Shown here: positions 27,015 through 40,129 of the stretch, piece by piece
Position numbering within the stretch: the stretch's first letter is position 1
Layout: every line of letters begins with the position of its first letter
Source of the DNA: Lingula anatina
Taxonomy: Eukaryota > Brachiopoda > Lingulata > Lingulida > Lingulidae
DNA: 64,000 nucleotides
Direction: 5' to 3'
Assembly (NCBI RefSeq): GCF_001039355.2
Contig: NW_019774736.1
Location: forward strand, 822,411-886,410
Notes under the pieces: generated by a model
The model's input: the letters and a program-made list of their open reading frames with translations, nothing else
What the model was told of the DNA's origin: nothing
The model's database searches: none
Made by a program: the position numbers and the translations under genes

Positions 27015-30000
27015 GTAAGTGTCATGGGAAGTGGATTGAAGGAAATCACATTGAGGATGTTTTGTATGTCTTTTTCAAAAGCCATGAAATCCATCTTTTT
27101 GCCAAGAAGGCATCTGGAAAAAAAATGACAGATTATTGAGTAGCACAGTAACCAGTATTTTAATGCATCACTGTGGCCACACTCACATTTTTGTGTTGTC
27201 CTGTGATATGCGCCACTGATTTCATAGCATATTTACTTTCATAGCAGTTGTACATTAGTAATAGTGCATACCACAATTATTTTGAGTTATTCAATCCAAA
27301 GTCATTCATATTCATTTGTGAACAAGGGTCCAAGATTTGTTATAGTATATGACAATATGAGTCTAAACATCTGGTCAGTAATGTGAACATCAAAATATGT
27401 CCTTCAGTTATAGAGTATTAACTTTTCACATCATTGATGAATATGCAAACATCATGTTTTGCTTTCCACCAGCAATATTGACAGCAGTATATGAAAAATA
27501 TTCCTCCCACCTCCATATTACTGTTAATACAGATAAAACATCATGGTAGAACAGCTTACCTTTCAGTATTTAAATTTCATATTGTTGGTATTACATTTTC
27601 CCATCTTTAATGATTGTACAATATTTGTAATTTTTTGCCGGCTATATTTTGCGCAACATTTGTAATTTTCTGCCAGGCAGTATTTATTATTGGTGCTACA
27701 CAGAAGTGATCCCTATTTCCAGCATATTGTTTTGCTTCATTAAACCAAGAAAAAAAATCATTACCGAAATTTATAAATTATTGAACAATTTTGTACTGAT
27801 CATACCCACATTGTGGGCTGCATGGTTTATTTAATACACCAGGTTCATTCATTTTCTACTTACTCTACATATGTACACTTATAAGCGTACCAAGTTCAAT
27901 GGGATTTAGGTTGCTGAGTGTGCCAAGCCACTATCTCCACAGAGGGTCATACACCTGTCATAAGAGACACCTTAATGTGTGCATACAAACTGGTAATTAT
28001 CAATAGCTGCATAATGCTTTAAGCCTTGTTTCACAGCTGGCACAGGCCATAAGATGAAGGCCTGTAATGCACGGAGAAAACTAAAGTGTCCTTGTAGCAA
28101 GATTAGAGAATTATGAAGGAATAGTATTGATTGGATAGAACAACATAAGAGTATTAATTATACACAATTGGTGTTTAATAATTCACAGGATTGTGTTGTA
28201 ATTATTTGTCCCACCGACGTCTCTGCTGTACACAATGATACTGGTATGTTGGAGAGAGACAAAAAAAGAAATATTGTACCTTGGGGAATAGACCCTGAAA
28301 GGCAAAAAGAGTCATGTTAAGGTCAGCTGATCTGCTAAGAAGAGCTGTCCTCAGGAGCAAGTTGTTGAGTTAATATTAAAAGTACTTTTAGTTTCTGAGC
28401 TAAGGAGTAGGGCAAGCTCTGTTTTATTTTTATTGCAATTTTTTGGCTCATTGTAAGACAGTATTTGGTTATGTCTTAATTTATTTATCTTGAATTCAAT
28501 TTTTTTTAAATGATAAAAATGTTCTTCTCTGTCTATAATCTGTTATAACAAATTTAATGTATGTGAAATATTTTTGATATTTTCTTCATTTTAAAAGAAA
28601 CAGCATGGTTTGGGCATTGGGCATCAGTTGATGAGTTTTACATTCACAAATTTGTTATGTAAATATTGGGTGTTGTCTTTTTTAAACAAAGGAGAATGGA
28701 AAAAAGACAAGGGTGAATTGGTTTCACTTGTCAGGCCAGATGTGAATTGTTGAGAATGCATGTCATATTGCCATGGCAACATGCAATTCATTATTCATTT
28801 TCGTAATGAGATTTAAAATTCTATGTGTTGGTGTTATATGCCTGAATGACACTTCATTGGGTGGAATGGATCTACGCTGGTTACAATATTATATTGGCTC
28901 TCAACAACTCAAGTGTTGGTATATAAATAACCTTCTAAATATCCATCCATTATACCAAAGAGGTACTTTTGGTCATGGGTGTTAACAATTGTTTTTGCTT
29001 TCCTTAAGTAATCAGGTTCATTTCTAAGCAGTGTTTTTTATCTTTATGTTGTTTTATTTATCATTTCTGATATTAAGATCAGCTTGAAATACAAAAAAAA
29101 AAAAAAAAAAAACAGAGACATTAAAGCAACTATGAATTTTGTAACAATTTTGGGTAAGTAATTAATTTTGATTTAGATAAAAAGACAGTTATTAGAAATT
29201 AGATTAAATTAAATAGTATTTTAGAATTTTGCCTGTCAGTTATAGTGGATAAATAAATAATTAAATGAATAAGTAAGTAAATAAATAAATTAAAACTTTT
29301 TTCTGCATCTAATTCAAGTGCATAATGTCTGTTAAAAGTATATACATATAATATGGACTACTTTCAATATCATGTGAAAAATAAAAATAAAATCATAGTA
29401 TAAGATTACCCCAAGTTATTAAAAGATGTGTACTTTCTATTTGGGCATCTGGTCCACATAGTGATGTTAACTGTCAGTACTTCCTGCGATAATCTTTCTT
29501 AATTATCTCTAGTCTCACAAATAAGAAGTTCTTTAAGGTCTCTCCTTTACCCTCTGTCTCTGTACATGTTTTCTCTGCATGTGCATTACATGTCGACAGT
29601 GGCTGAGCCTTTTGAAGGGTCTCCCCTGACATGGCATATGTGAGCTCATCCGGTCAAAATGCTTACTCTTATCCCCACTCTACCTGGATCCAATCACTGA
29701 CTAGGGTTCACTCGGTGCATTTTCTGGGGTCATTCGGTGCAGCAAAATATTTCCTAAAAGGAATGTAGTAAGAAAATGATTTCCATTGTTTGGGTATTGA
29801 AGTAACCTGACATGTGTGAAAACAGTAATTTTAACCAACGAGTGATATTTTCCCAATACACAAAAGCAAACTTGAGATACTTGTGAATTAAGGCACTAGG
29901 GGCATTATCAATTATAATGTGTTAATTCAGATGGTTTCTCAAAACAGAAATTGAGTTTTGACAGCAATAATAGGGCCCAGTCACCCAGCACTAACCTTGA

Positions 30001-31677
30001 ATATAAATAGAAAGCCTGGGGTCAGTCAATACCTATGTTTGGAGTGTGGCTCAGTGACTTTTTGTAATAATAACATATGCCATTAGTATCAGTTAAATTA
30101 ATTAAGACCACAGAAATAAAAGTAACATGATTATTGGCCATTTATGTCTGTCATGCTTTATACACACTTGAATGTTTTCTTTGGAGAATATGGATGGTCT
30201 TATTATGTTTTTCAATACAAGTATAACAATTCTTAAATTCTTTTTTAGATAAATGCTGCATGCATAAGATAAATTGCAATTGTCAAATGTGAAAACATGG
30301 AGTTATTACATTGCAACCATTTTGTTATAAAATTCAGTGTTGCCATACCATAACACAGTATTTAAAATGAATTGTTTTCCTTAATTCAGCAAGGTAATAT
30401 CACATTTTGTCTGTTTTAGGAGTACTTCAAATGCCCGTATGATGAGAAGTGCAAGATGGATGTTTCAAATCGGCGGTTTTGCAAGCGCTGCAGGTTAAAG
30501 AAATGCTTTGAAATTGGCATGCGGAAAGAATATATCCTCACTGAAGAGGAGAGAGTCAGGAAAAGACAGAAAATTGAGGAAAATCGTTATGTGTAAGTTT
30601 ATTAGTCATGCCTTGCCTAAAAAGTTAACCTGAGTAAACTGTCATACTAACAAGTGCAGTAAATTCAAGATGTTTGACTTCTGACATTTTCTGTCAAGAA
30701 TGACGTTGTTCAATAAACTATTCAAAAATTGAAGTTTGTGACCTTTGTCAGTTAAGTCAGCTATGTTTTTCATACTGGTGAAATTGCATCACATAATTGG
30801 CCATGGGAAAGCATTCAAGAATATTCATGAACATACAAGTTTATGCTCTGTTAGCAGATGACATTTTATAATTGTTTTGATTTTTTTTAGGCGAGTACGA
30901 GAATTAGAGAAGCAAGGGATCACTATCAAAACTGAAAATGGTGTGGTGTCCAGTTCCATGTCCCCTTCTCGCCGTCTCACTGATGAAGAACACCACATGA
31001 TAGAAGAAATCAGGAAAGCTTATAGGAGCTCGTTAGAAATCACAGTGGAACCCATGAGGCCGCGGAGTAAAGAAGAGACCAATGTCAATGATTTGGTCAA
31101 CATTGCTGAAATAAGTGTTCGCAGAGTCATAGACATGGCCAAAAAGATCAAGACTTTTAAAGTTCTCCCACAGACCACGCAAATCAGTCTACTGAAAGGC
31201 GGCGCCATAGAACTTCTCATCCTACGTTCTGTGCTGACCTTCGATAAAGAAAAGCAGCAGTTTTTGGATCCAACAGACGACCCTGACACTAACAGTATGT
31301 CAGTGGATGAACTCAAACAAGGAGAGGGGGCCCTCTTTGAGGAACACATGAGGTTTGTGAAGGGGCTAGTGGAACTTAGGGCAGATGAAACCATGCTAAT
31401 TCTCATGCTTTGTGTAGCTTTGTTCTCCCCAGATCGCCCTGCACTGGACAATAAAGGTATAGTGAGCGAGGAACAAGAAAAATATTCATTGCTTCTTCAG
31501 AAATATTTAGAATCAAAATTCCCTCTTCATTATGCCAAAGCAGTGTTTCCGAAACTGCTAATGAAGTTGGTAGACATTCGGAACTTGAATGAAGAACATT
31601 CACAAGTGCTTCTGAAGGTAAATCCAGAAGGCATACAACCACTGATGAAGGAAGTTTTAGATTTAAACAATACTTGA
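26818..31677 (+). CDS. Nuclear receptor, HR96 / NR1J-like (gene span, 3 certain exons)
   Basis: Ligand-regulated zinc-finger transcription factor acting in the nucleus. Exons 26818-27014, 30420-30592 and 30891-31677 join in phase; with the candidate exon at 18918 the product is 387 residues, from Met 26850 it is 374. DNA-binding domain at residues about 36-101: first finger C-x2-C-x13-C-x2-C, second finger C-x5-C-x9-C-x2-C, then RLKKCFEIGM. The P-box is ESCKA, typical of the HR96/DAF-12/NR1J group rather than the more common EGCKG. The ligand-binding domain fills residues about 155-387, contains FKVLPQTTQISLLKGG and ends with an AF-2-like helix PLMKEVLDL. Known members respond to xenobiotics or sterol-like ligands; the ligand here is unknown. 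The protein is shorter than fly HR96, with a short hinge. The hinge carries IKTE (residues 138-141), a sumoylation consensus. Confidence 0.9.
27015..30419 (+). other. Nuclear receptor intron between the two zinc-finger exons
   Basis: GTAAGT donor at 27015 and TCTGTTTTAG acceptor ending at 30419. The intron is AT-rich, with a poly-A run at 29093-29112, AAAT-type repeats at 29250-29290, and a short direct repeat of roughly 37 bp period (TTTGTAATTTTCTGCC-like) at about 27620-27685. No additional coding exon is seen. Confidence 0.8.
30420..30592 (+). CDS. Nuclear receptor exon: second zinc finger and C-terminal extension
   Basis: Acceptor AG at 30418-30419, donor GTAAGT at 30593. It encodes CPYDEKCKMDVSNRRFCKRC, followed by RLKKCFEIGMRKEYI and a basic stretch (RVRKRQKIEEN) that fits the DNA-binding-domain C-terminal extension and nuclear localisation signal. 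The exon ends in phase 2, and the single base at the start of the next exon completes a Val codon. Confidence 0.92.
30891..31677 (+). CDS. Nuclear receptor exon: hinge and whole ligand-binding domain
   Basis: Acceptor TTTTTTTTAG ends at 30890; the stop TGA is at 31675-31677. The exon encodes 261 complete codons. The whole ligand-binding domain lies in one exon, with helix 3-5 sequence (FKVLPQTTQISLLKGGAIEL), LVELRADETMLILMLCVALF, FPKLLMKLVDIRNLN and an AF-2-like terminal helix (LMKEVL, fitting the pattern hydrophobic-hydrophobic-x-E-hydrophobic-hydrophobic). Absence of introns inside the ligand-binding domain is notable in a gene with introns of several kb. Confidence 0.92.
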
Positions 31678-32646
31678 GTACTACGTAGTACAAGGAAACA
31701 AAATAAACCTCAGCCAACCAGAGGCACCATGTTAGACTGTTGCCTTGTGTACATACCTATACATGCACTGGACTTCACAAGGACTTAGTGGACTGTGAAT
31801 GAAGTGACACTGAGAGTGAAATGTGCATGTTGAGGAAATGTCAGGAAATAATTAACTCGACACACTTAAGCAACACCAGCTTCAATCATTGTTGGTTTAT
31901 TTACCTACAACTGGGATGTCATGACAAACTGCTTCTTTCACTTATCTTATTACTTATGAAAGTTCACAGAGGGGCTGGCCCTGCCAGACCTTTGTGCCAA
32001 TGTGTCTGTGTCTACACCAAATACCAGTACCTACATGTGATATCCCCCTCTGTTACACAGTTAACCTGCCAAGGTAGATCTTTCTCAAGAGAGATCTGGA
32101 ATACCTTACTGCTGAAAATGTGGAAATTATCTGCTTAGTGGAACTAGCAGTAGCTGAATTTATGTTTGGATTGGTATGCTTCATTTTTAAAAATTCTGAA
32201 TACTATTATCCTGAAGGGAATTCTTTCATCACAGGGGTTGAGATTAAATGATATCATTATTGGTATTTATTGTTATTATTTGTGCATTTCTGGCATTACA
32301 CATTGGTGTACAAAGATAGGAGGGTTGAAATGTTCAGCAACTTGATGCATTCACTACCTCCAAGAATTTTCACCAACCACATGGTAGAATTCCCATTGCT
32401 CCTAAAGAGTATATACCAAGTGCAAGGGACCTGTCCTACCTTTAATTTGTCTCTGCTTCAATGCAGAGAAATGTAGTGCCTGCCTGAGAGAAAACAGCAC
32501 TGCTATTGCTGTACTGCTGCTTAGCTTTTCTAATTTCACATATTTTAGTACAAGTAAAGCAACTTGTAAAATTGTTGTTGTAAAATTTTAACTGTTGCTT
32601 ATTCTTTTAATCTTTGTTATGAGTAAGATAACAATACTATATATAA

Positions 32647-32647
<1 letters not shown>

Positions 32648-32681
<34 letters not shown>

Positions 32682-32686
32682 TATAA
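32648..32686. repeat. Compound TA/CA microsatellite
   Basis: An alternating TA run passes directly into about ten CA repeats (32661-32680) and back to ATAT. Simple sequence within the probable receptor 3' UTR. Confidence 0.9.
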
Positions 32687-34189
32687 ATGATTTACTAAAA
32701 TTAATAAAGTAACCGTTTGAACTTGATTTGAACATCAGGGACTTTGTTATGATAATGACAATGTTACCACTGTGTATCTGATGACAAACTCTTGTCATTT
32801 GAAGCATCTATTATTTAGTTGTTATGGCTATACAACCTGTTCTTGAAAAAACACTTTCCATCAAGTTGAGTGTTTTAGGTATTCTTGTCTGTCTTTCTTA
32901 AACTTGTATGTGTAGAATACTTAAGCTGTAGGGTAATCATAGCCAAGAATTCATCATATTTTTATAAGTTGAAACTTTTTACCCCTAGAGAAGAAAAGTT
33001 CTGTTAAACCATATATAATATGGTAACATTTTTGTTTTTATTTGTATTGTGATGTAAACAATGTTGCCATTAATGGGAATACAGATATACAACTGCTGTA
33101 GAATGTCCAACCAAGCATGTGCACCTAGCACTACAATATGTTAACAATGGAAGAACACGCATAATAACGGGTTTTAAGTGACATGCAAGTATGTATGCGA
33201 GCTTACTTCCAGTGGCTCCATTACCGTCTGATACTGCTGATTTTAGGGAGGTCCTACAACACAGGGACAATAACATAGTTAGGAGTTTGCATTTTACATA
33301 AATCAAAATGCTAGTCATAGTAGATGTAGATATATATATATATATACATACGTACGTATAAGAGTGAATAAGTAAGCTCTTTCTTTCTGTGGAAATATGG
33401 CCAGTCTCAGTGGAAAGTAGTGTTCTGCATGTACATGTTGCGTGTGAAAAATTGGCATCGACACTACATTTGGATTGACAATATTGTGTGTGTGTGTAGT
33501 GCAGCTACATTGCTGACCATTTTGCTCTGCCATGTTTGTTTCAGTTAACACAACTTAGGTGTGTCAGAAATAAAATCAAAATTTATTTTGTAATTAAAAG
33601 GTGCAAAGTGTGACATTAAGTTAAACCTTTAGGTGCTCATTATATCACTTGAATATAGTTGTACTCTGTAGACAGTTTGCTCTTGTTTTACATTTTTTTT
33701 TTATCCAATGTACTAAACATATGTTGATGTGTTAATGAAATGCCAAGACACGCCTTTATGAACAGCTAGCCAGGCCATGCGACACAGAATTTTACTAATT
33801 GAGTTTTAGAGAAGAGGTGGTCATGAAATTTAACTTGTTTTATTTCAAGCTTTTTAAAGAGCTTACTTGGTGGTGTTTGTACATTTTGGGTCATTTTATT
33901 TCTGTCTCCGGTGTTGTGCTGATGCCAAAATATTCTAGAAATGCTTCATAGGTCATGTGGGTGAGAGTGGCACACTGGCAGCAGATTTATACATCATTTC
34001 ATAATTTATCTTTTAAATGTTTTATTATTTCTTCATGCATGCAAACACAAGTTCTCAACTTCAATAGATTTCTATTACAAAAACTACTGGTACCTTTAAA
34101 TGGCTAGTACTCACTTTGATTAGTCCAGCTGAATAGTGTACATATTTTTGCAATGAATGCTGATTCTGTATGCTTCGTACATCTATATG

Positions 34190-34195
34190 AATAAA
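34190..34195 (+). terminator. Candidate distal polyadenylation signal AATAAA (nuclear receptor)
   Basis: Canonical hexamer about 2.5 kb after the stop codon, followed by sequence rich in T and TG. Earlier AATAAA copies at 31702 and 32703 could be alternative sites. Confidence 0.4.
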
Positions 34196-34210
34196 GTATG
34201 GATGTGATTT

Positions 34211-35487
34211 AGGAATTGATGTCTTGGGTTTTTATGTTGTCATGGAAAGATATAGTCTAATTTTAAAAGCATTCTTATGATGCTATATTTCATTGATATA
34301 CCAATATTCTTGGAAAATTTTCTGAACAAATATTGTGGAAGATTCTGTTAAGTCAACTATTTTAATATTTTCAAAACTGATACTCCTTCCAATATTGTTT
34401 TTTCAACATTTGATTGTAGAATTGTTTAGCAAGCCAAAAGTAAACTCTGTCAATCTAATTTAAAATATTCTTAGATTCAAATGATTGATACCATAAAACA
34501 AATTTGAAACTGATTTGATGTAGCAAATGTGCAAGAAATGTTTTTTTATCTGTTACCATATGAAAATCGTATAGACATTTTACAAAATATTTAAGGTTCC
34601 CAAAACAATAATTAGCAAAGCCAATTTTGTTTGGAATCTCTGATCATGGATTGAGACACAATAAAATCAGTGCATCTTACCATTTTGCAGCTGTACCTTC
34701 ATTACAAGGACATGTCCTGGTAACTGGGTTACTAAACCATTTCTGTTTCCTCCAAGAAATAAATGTTGCCAAAATCAGCATAATAGTAAGAAATCACAAA
34801 TAAATAAGAGGTTACTCAGTGCATACCATTGCACCTAAAAACTATCTGTAGTTTGGCCATTTGCTTGAACTATTAGCACTCCTTTTTCACATACATAACA
34901 TTGACCCAAAACATGATGTTGTGTTGATGGACATAAATCTTATTTATTGACAATTTATCAGAAAAACTCCATTAACTCTATATGGATATTTGCATAACAA
35001 GAATTCTCACTTCTGAAATCTCTTTGAAGTGTCTTTAAGGATAATAAGAGGACACCCACCATGAGTTAACCAAATGGACAGCCTGTACTTTTTTTATTGT
35101 GATTGAGCATTCTTTTAAGAATTTTAATAACATACATAGGTCTTGAGGTCTAGCCAAATACCTGCCAATAAAAAAATTACATGTAATGCAATACCCCAAT
35201 GGATTGTTGATATACTGAATGTGAGGCTTGGTCCTTCCTCTAACTTTAGTGAATAAATTACGTAAAAAAAATTATCTTTATCAGATTATTAGTCAATGCA
35301 CGAAAAAGATAGGAAGGCACCATTAAGTAAAACCCTATTTGAAAATGTTTATGATGTGTGATAGATTAACAAAAATATGTTTTTTTTTCTAATGTGAAGT
35401 ATAAATTACAGTACATAAAGTACCCTTTTATTATTTTTAATTACTTCAGAGAAAAATTTCATCAGCTGTGTTATATTATAAGAATGA
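34211..35487. other. Intergenic AT-rich spacer
   Basis: No gene, RNA or repeat is recognised. It lies between the 3' ends of the two convergent genes. Confidence 0.5.
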
Positions 35488-35655
35488 AGTAATTTTATTT
35501 CAGTCAACAGCTTAAAATTGAAACAGTTTTTACCTCCAATATTTCGATGTCTAGCATAACATCTTCATCAGGGAATAAGGCTATTCAGGTGAATCGAAAT
35601 ATCAGAGGTAAACACTATTTCAATATTAAGCTGTTGACTGAAGAAAAATTCTTTT
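35488..35655. mobile_element. Short inverted-repeat element (MITE-like), about 168 bp
   Basis: Arms 35501-35548 and 35593-35640 are inverted copies of each other (CAGTCAACAGCTTAA outermost, TTTACCTC and ATATTTCGAT inward) with few mismatches. Weaker pairing extends out to 35488 and 35655. The loop is about 44 bp. No open frame, so it would be a non-autonomous DNA transposon or foldback element. A target duplication is not clear, so the family is unknown. Confidence 0.7.
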
Positions 35656-38231
35656 GAATTACTTGTTTTTCTGAATAATTGCATTTTTCATGTGGGCCAT
35701 CTAAATCAGTACAGACTCTACAGTTGTACCTGAAACGGTTCCATGCTTTAGGCACAGAATTACGACCACTGCATGTAATGGGTTATGAAGCCCCCTCCTC
35801 TTTTCCACCTCTATTAGAAAACATCATTATTAAACCCATAACTGATGGAAGAAGAAATGTTGGTCCCAGGTCTTTAGTAGTTTTTTTTTCTTAGAGACTA
35901 GGGCTATCTGGGCTCAGGGTAAACATCTCATGGGGAATTTCTATTGCTCATCACTGTCATGGAAGTAAAAATATATCGCTTTTAAATTTATGATCTTAGA
36001 ATAATGACCAATTTTCTTTTGTTGTGAAGGAGACTTGAGATTTAGTTGATGAAAACAAAAAATTCTTCAACACCAGACAATATAATTCCTAACAAAATGT
36101 GATCAATGCCTCTTTTGTCATTCTATATTTCAAGTAAGATAAAGATCTTTCTCCAAAGGTATTTGAGGGCTTGGTCAGTCGATTATTCAACCCAAAAGAT
36201 TGCCATCATACTTATATTTTCTTTCAAGCATGCTGCTCTCCAGGTTGGCCCCTTGTTAAACAAACAGATAAATGAAACCCAAACTGACAGACAGAATAAT
36301 CCCATATCAAAAAAAAAAAATAATAATAATAATAATAATAAATGTTACTAATTGCTTACTTTTCCATTTTTTCCGCTGCATATCATTGTATGATAAAAAG
36401 ATAAAACAAAATGTGCTTACATGCAATGAAAGATGTCCAGTAACACTTAAAATGCATTTTCAACATTTTACACAATATTTGCCCTCTTGCAACTTTTAAA
36501 TAACAATAACAGGTTAGGGGAAGTAAAATGCAACTGGAAATTCTTACATACAGGAACATTTGATAATTATTTGATGGAGCATGCTGACATCTGTTGATTT
36601 TAACTTGTGTCTTCAAAGATTTTTTAAAAAATAAAATGTACCATTAAATATACCAAACAAATCATATTAAATCTTTCTAGCAAGAGGGATGTAACTTTAC
36701 CTTGTTCTAGGTTTAAACAGTACCACAGATTAGTACACTTAAAAGCATTCAGTATAGCTAGACTGTCCTTGTAAAAGGGGGAATTATTGCCTTCCTGCTA
36801 TTTTGGAATAAATGATGAACTGCCTTGAGCAGGGCGAATCAGAGGATTGTTTTATTTTAATTGGATGAAAATGATTTTTGCTTTTATTTATTATTATTAT
36901 TAATTTATTTTATTTTTTTGTATTAAGAATATCATCAATAATTTTTTGCCAGTCATGACATTCTTTTACTTTAATTGGATCCAAAGCTTTTTTCCTTCGT
37001 TAGTTTTTACAAATAGGCTGCATTTTTGGGTAAATCAGATGTATTACTACTATTTCATTTAAAAAATAGTTTCACAGGTAGAAAATATAGGGTCTGTCAC
37101 AAAGACAAAAATCAAAATGGAACTTAGAGACAAAATATGCTGTAGGTAAGCCAAAAAACCAAGTTATACCACAAATGTGAACACCCTGAGATCAGCACTG
37201 TCAATAAAACCACAGGAATCCACTCACAGATTGCAGGGGATTGCCACAAATGGTGACATCTCTGCATTCACACACCACTCTGGCATCATAAATGAGGCCA
37301 CAATGAAGTGCCATTACAACAAGAAGCCTTTAAAAAGATGGAAAATAGTGAAGTTTAAAAACACATAATTTATTATCATGGATGCTTGTATTTATCTACC
37401 AATTGAGTATATTATGTGAAATAATACATCAGCCATGCTGGCATGTTGGGGATGTGTCACAAGTATAATATCTGGCTGGCAGACAGGGAGATGCAATTTG
37501 CTGAGCAAAGAGTCCTACAGATGTGTATCTTAAAAACAGACATGTTCCAGGTCAATGCACAGGCACAGCTGACGTTGACACTTTTGACAATTGCGTGTCA
37601 TAAAAGTTAATGCATTATGAAAACTGCACAGCTTTGGGTCATCCTCCCTATGCATGCTTGTTACAAGAGCATAAGGAAATAGCAAACATTCATCTGCTGA
37701 ATGCATATTTTTTTTTGCAATAGAGATAGAGATATACAGTGAAGTGGCACTTTTCTATGACAGAGACAACAGTGGGGTAAAAGACTGAGCTGCACTACAT
37801 GGATTTTATTTTACATCATATAAATGTCATTTAAACAGCTGGGATAAAAGCCACTCATTCAATATTTAGTTAATTTATTCATTTATTATGCTCTATCATT
37901 TTTAACCAGTGAATATACAAAAAAAAAAAAGAAAAAAAAAATTATTTAGATCAATAGCAACCATAATGCTATACAAGCATTCTGGGTGGACCGTATTAAT
38001 ACATGAGCAAATTGACCTTTTAACTACATCATAACCCACATGTTATTGCTGACATATTAAAGCCCCTGATTCGCAAAATTGAATAAGAATAACGGGCAGC
38101 CTGGTATCTTGAATGTGAGTCCCCTGAAGATGATTCAAAGTGGATTTAACATCCACAATGTGCCTACCAGTAGAGTAATTGCATAAAAATCTGTATCTCA
38201 GTTTGCCACTGCAACTGTTTGCAAGTGGAAG
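35656..38231. other. Intergenic AT-rich spacer
   Basis: A run A(12) then (TAA)7 is present at 36309-36342. Other small frames (for example 35679-35894 and 37177-37368) match nothing I recognise and lack supporting signals. No gene is called. Confidence 0.5.
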
Positions 38232-38406
38232 CCTGACGTAGGGGCCGTAGCGATAGTCCGAAGGTTCAATAGTCCGAAGGTTCATTGGTCCGAATGTTCA
38301 CTATAGAACCTTCGGACCAATGAACCCTTGATTAAAAAATCGATGAAAATGTAACCACTTTTCGGACCAATGAACCTTCGGACTATCGAGACGCCCCCCT
38401 GACGTA
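38232..38406. mobile_element. 157-bp non-autonomous DNA transposon with 9-bp target duplication
   Basis: The element is 38241-38397, flanked by identical 9-bp direct repeats CCTGACGTA at 38232-38240 and 38398-38406. Both ends start GGGGC and share CGATAGTCCGAAGGTTCA in inverted orientation, giving imperfect terminal inverted repeats of about 28 bp. The motif GTCCGAAGGTTCA or its variants occurs about five times inside, in both orientations. A 9-bp target duplication with G-rich ends fits Mutator-like or Merlin-like elements (known family traits); which one is inference. There is no coding capacity. Confidence 0.82.
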
Positions 38407-38517
38407 AACCTCTCTGATTTAAATAACTGTATTGTGTAAAAAGACAAGAGTGTTTCAGTGAAATTGCATTGGGGTTGACTGATCTAAAAAAAAAAACGGT
38501 GGAATAGTTCCAGTCTA

Positions 38518-38548
38518 TTTTTTTTTTTTTTTTTTTGGGGGGGGGGGG
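38518..38548. repeat. Poly-T / poly-G tract
   Basis: About 19 T at 38518-38536 followed by 12 G at 38537-38548. Such a homopolymer junction is also a likely site of assembly length error. Confidence 0.9.
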
Positions 38549-40129
38549 AGGGAGTATCACATCTCAACAGACAGCCACAAGGCAATATGACTTCTAACCA
38601 GCCCCACAGCTCTGCTAGGGCCTTACTAATTTACAGTGGCAGAAGGCGAGACGCACAATGGATTGGACCGACTCCCTGTGGTTAGTTACTGGTAATCATA
38701 CAATCTTCTAAGATATTACATACTATAGGTATATAACCATGACAACTGAACTAAAAATTTTCTCTTAGGCTTCAGACATTCATGTACAACATGGCAATAT
38801 CTACCTTAACATTGCATGTCAATAAAGAAAAAGCCACACAAGTGTAGAGAAAAAAAGAAAAGTGGTGATTGATTACTCTTATTGCACACCAACTTCCTTT
38901 GATTCTTTAATCATCCTTTATTGTTTCAAGATCTAAAATTAAATATCCTGCCCACAGGCAGTGAACTACAAGCAATAGTTCCACTTTTATTGAACTACGC
39001 CTTATTAACTGGAGCATGAATTCTCCATGCCACGCTTCCCTAGCCATCTGCAACCATTGCTTGAACCACGACCCATGGCATTTTGTCATGAAAAGAACAA
39101 ATACTGTGCTAGTTAGTCCTTCTTTGTAACTCACCACACTCAGCTTTAAGTACACACATTAGCAATATTAATCCTCCAGGATGCAATTTAGTTAAATTTG
39201 AATCAATACAACAGAAACAAGTTAGTACATCCTCTTAGTACCAGTACTGCCTTAAAAATTATTGCCCATGTTGTGCAGTATTGCACGCAAGCTCCCATCT
39301 TATCAATCATACATGTGGCTGCTCTTATTTGTACGACCGGTAGATGAGCGCATCCCACAAGCAAGACAAACCAGTTTTGATGTATGTGGTGGGAACAAAG
39401 AGTTCACAGTCCCTCATAATTTTAAATGGATCAGGTCAGGCAAACAGACAAAAATGTTAAATAATAAAAGATCTTGAGAAAGTTAACAAAGATCATCCCA
39501 CATATCTAAAAGGAGCAAAGAACACCAAAGATAAGCATATCCCAAAAGTCAAATAATTATGACATCATGAGGCCTTGATTATAGAATAAAAAATCACACA
39601 ATGCATCTAATGACCCTAAAAACCCTGTCCTTGGCTCTTAGAAAAATACATGAATCACAATCTTGAAAAAGTACTTGGTACAATTTATTTTGCCATGTTT
39701 TACACCAATGCCATCAAACTTACTAGTTCTACAAGTGAGAAGCTACATCATTAAAGGTAAGAAAAAGTGATAAGAACACCTTAGGTTACCACAAACACGT
39801 CAGGTACTATGTCTGGTGACCTGATAAACGCTACTAGGTCACATGTGAAAAACAGTTACATGCTTATTATCTGACTCCACTGATTCAACTGCACGTCTCT
39901 GGAACATCTACTTACACAGGTTATCCATGAGACTAGAACTGTATTCCTTTCACCCTAAAAACCTCAATAAAATATCATAAAAATTGCATCTTCTACACCT
40001 CAAAGGGCTTTCAATTTACAATTTATTCATCAAAACATATCATTATAGCACTAGAGGGAAAATTCAGTAATACATTTAGTATGATCAGCAAATTTGTATC
40101 TCAGCAGTCTACAATTACACTTTCTCTAA

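Larger units (their letters stand above)
31678..34210 (+). other. Probable 3' UTR of the nuclear receptor gene
   Basis: No coding sequence follows the stop. Canonical AATAAA signals on the plus strand occur at 31702-31707, 32703-32708 and 34190-34195. The last one, followed by T/TG-rich sequence, is a plausible distal end; the first would give a very short UTR. A TA/CA microsatellite (32648-32686) and a TA/TACG stretch (33329-33360) lie inside. The true end cannot be set without transcript data. Confidence 0.5.

Noticed and set aside
31020-31451. 143-codon open frame on the minus strand
   Set aside because: It is antisense to the receptor ligand-binding-domain exon, which has clear homology on the plus strand.
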